Source: an uncultured Prevotellaceae bacterium (GTDB taxonomy: Bacteria > Bacteroidota > Bacteroidia > Bacteroidales > Bacteroidaceae). Taken from it: a stretch of 16,668 nt of DNA. How positions within the stretch are numbered: position 1 is the stretch's first letter; each line of letters starts with the position of its first letter. A program made the position numbers and the translations under genes. The stretch is from positions 1-16,668 of the forward strand of contig CABSGW010000026.1 of assembly GCA_902477365.1 (NCBI GenBank). The letters are read 5' to 3'. Below the pieces are notes generated by a model. That model was not told where the DNA came from and did not search any database. It worked only from the letters and a program-made list of their open reading frames with translations. Below, piece after piece: positions 15,357-16,668 of the stretch.

Positions 15357-16622
15357 TTACAGACGGTCAATGTAAGCAATGACGTCGCCACGATTGATGC
15401 GGCTGCCTTGCTTGGCGCAGATTTCAACAATCTTACCGCCCATGTTGGCCGGAATCGGCATGATGACACCATGATCATTCTCAATGTAGCAGAACGTGTC
15501 GCCCTCAGCATAGGCTTTTCCGATGTAGGGCTCGATGCTTGCTTTGCATTCGCCGTCGCCGTTGATTTCCCACAAGATGCGACCGCTGGTTTGTGCCGTG
15601 ATAGGATCGGCTTTAGCGTGTTTGAGTGCGGAAATTTCTTCCGGTGTCATGCCGCCTTTGCCCATCTTGGCATCTTTGGCTTTCTGCAGGTCTTCCAGGA
15701 AACGTTTTTTAGCCACACCACTCTTGTAGTCGCGATATTGGGTCTCGTGCATGGCAAACTCGAACAGTTCTTCCTGATCGGGGCCTTCGTCCCAACCGTT
15801 TTCGGCCATTTCCTTGCGGAAGCGTTCCAGGTCGTCCGGATAGTTACTTTGCGGGTCGGCATCGGTAAATTCGAATCCTTTCTCTTTTGCCAGTGCCACC
15901 AGTTCTTCGTCCACCTTGCCGGGCAGCTGTCCGCTCTTACCAAGAATCATACCCCAAATGCTGTTGTCCATCATGCTGTAACGGGGTTTACCCATGCTTT
16001 CGGTCAGCAGGTTCATCAGGGCGATGTTCTTTACATACTGGCTGAATGGAGTTACCAACGGAGGATAACCCACGCGCGGCCATACATAAGCCACTTCGTC
16101 GAAGAGACGCACCAACAGGGCGTCTTCGGTGTAGGGTTGTTCGCCTTTGGCCGTGCGGTTGTTGTTGATGGCACTCATCACACCTTTCAGGTCGGCCATC
16201 ATTGAACCCATCATACCACCGGGCAATCCGCAACCCAGCAACAATGAACTCATCAGTTTGTTGTTCGGATCCATGAAGTAACCCAGGAAGTCGTCCATAA
16301 ATTCCTGTGTCAGGCTGCGGGCTTCCATGTAAGCTTCCATGTTGATTTCGGGTACGTCAAAACCTTCGGCTTTCAGCATGCTTTGCACCGAAATAACGTC
16401 CGGATGCACCTTGCCCCACGACAGGGGTTCGATGGCTGTGTCAATGATGTCGGCACCGTTGTTACAAACCTCCAGAATGGATGCCATCGAAAGTCCCGGA
16501 CCACTGTGGCCGTGATACTGGATGATGACTTCCGGATGTTTGGTCTTGATCATTTTACACAACTTGCCCAACATGGCCGGTTGTCCGATTCCTGCCATGT
16601 CTTTCAGGCAGATTTCGGGTGC
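15357..16622 (-). CDS. OadA/PycB-like carboxyltransferase with degenerate biotinyl domain, 5' part missing
   Basis: Family-like sequence runs from GCA at 16622 (A-P-E-I-C-L-K-D-M-A-G) to the stop at 15357-15359, about 421 residues. LKDMAG holds the lysine that is carbamylated and binds metal in this family, and YHGHSGPG supplies the His-x-His metal ligands. TAIEPLSWG fits the alpha subunit of oxaloacetate decarboxylase or subunit B of pyruvate carboxylase. The last about 75 residues resemble a biotinyl/lipoyl domain, but where EAMKM should stand the sequence reads NDHGV, so the biotin lysine is absent. The N-terminal roughly 170 residues of the barrel are not in the window. In frame, 6 codons further upstream (to 16640) read no family-like residues and then a TGA at 16643-16641, so the 5' end is either disrupted or lost at a sequence junction. 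An internal ATG at 16598 is not a credible native start. Confidence 0.85.
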   Translation of the reverse strand, partial: APEICLKDMAGIGQPAMLGKLCKMIKTKHPEVIIQYHGHSGPGLSMASILEVCNNGADIIDTAIEPLSWGKVHPDVISVQSMLKAEGFDVPEINMEAYMEARSLTQEFMDDFLGYFMDPNNKLMSSLLLGCGLPGGMMGSMMADLKGVMSAINNNRTAKGEQPYTEDALLVRLFDEVAYVWPRVGYPPLVTPFSQYVKNIALMNLLTESMGKPRYSMMDNSIWGMILGKSGQLPGKVDEELVALAKEKGFEFTDADPQSNYPDDLERFRKEMAENGWDEGPDQEELFEFAMHETQYRDYKSGVAKKRFLEDLQKAKDAKMGKGGMTPEEISALKHAKADPITAQTSGRILWEINGDGECKASIEPYIGKAYAEGDTFCYIENDHGVIMPIPANMGGKIVEICAKQGSRINRGDVIAYIDRL

Positions 16623-16668
16623 CTCGAGAGATGTCCTATCTCAGAATCTGTGATATTCATGTGAAGAC
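16623..16668. other. Terminal segment where carboxyltransferase homology is lost
   Basis: Beginning at CTCGAG (16623-16628, an XhoI site), no reading frame on the minus strand gives carboxyltransferase-like sequence through to the edge. The native frame meets TGA at 16643-16641. Another frame stays open (LHMNITDSEIGHLSRHP) but is unlike the family. The segment may be an assembly or cloning junction, or the edge of an insertion; too short to identify. Confidence 0.5.

Noticed and set aside
15321..16205. Plus-strand open frame (294 codons) opposite the carboxyltransferase gene
   Set aside because: The minus strand carries a clear conserved enzyme and its own terminator. The plus-strand frame starts inside that terminator hairpin and looks like a shadow.

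Overview
The window looks like a chromosomal segment of a member of the Bacteroidales (Bacteroidota). Several upstream regions carry the TAnnTTTG -7 hexamer-like element typical of this phylum. Purine-rich Shine-Dalgarno sequences are mostly absent. The protein families also fit: a membrane-tethered TPR/LuxR-type regulator, a BspA-like LRR protein, DUF4369/TlpA-type secreted thioredoxins, and a DUF5054 protein with a GH38-like start. Genus cannot be fixed by reading alone; a Tannerellaceae/Porphyromonadaceae/Bacteroidaceae relative is a guess.

Layout. (1) 1-1266, minus: a regulator cut by the left edge, with lipobox-like signal, TPR-like helices, one transmembrane segment, coiled coil and C-terminal HTH. 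It is divergent from (2) 1440-3827, plus: a secreted alpha-helical (six-hairpin/toroid-like) protein of unknown activity, with a good promoter at 1323-1351. (3) 3961-5955, plus: a secreted LRR / TPR-end / transglutaminase-like protein with a visible Cys-His-Asp triad, closed by a strong terminator at 5995-6034. (4) Two small lipoproteins, each with its own TAnnTTTG promoter: an acidic one (6238-6831) and a glycine-zipper plus EF-hand-loop one (6901-7575), followed by a terminator at 7589-7617. (5) A tight four-gene plus-strand run at 7761-13008: gmd and fcl (GDP-mannose to GDP-L-fucose), a secreted TlpA-like thioredoxin, and a cytosolic M20 dipeptidase. A hairpin at 13034-13068 separates it from (6) 13101-15104, minus: a secreted DUF5054/GH38-like protein. 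(7) 15357 to the right edge, minus: an oxaloacetate decarboxylase alpha / pyruvate carboxylase B-like carboxyltransferase whose biotinyl-like domain lacks the biotin lysine.

How the genes relate. gmd and fcl are a clear pathway pair, overlapping by 17 bp and supplying GDP-fucose for surface glycans or glycoproteins. The other genes are mostly cell-envelope or secreted proteins and show no strong common pathway. There are no tRNA or rRNA genes, CRISPR arrays, insertion sequences or phage genes. The window reads as core or slowly varying chromosome rather than a defence or mobile island.

The points most worth a second look are the LRR-transglutaminase fusion, the biotinyl domain without lysine, the loss of carboxyltransferase homology at a CTCGAG near the right edge (possible assembly or cloning junction), the EF-hand-bearing glycine-zipper lipoprotein, and the two uncharacterised secreted carbohydrate-enzyme-like proteins. 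I did not find a convincing new multi-gene system.
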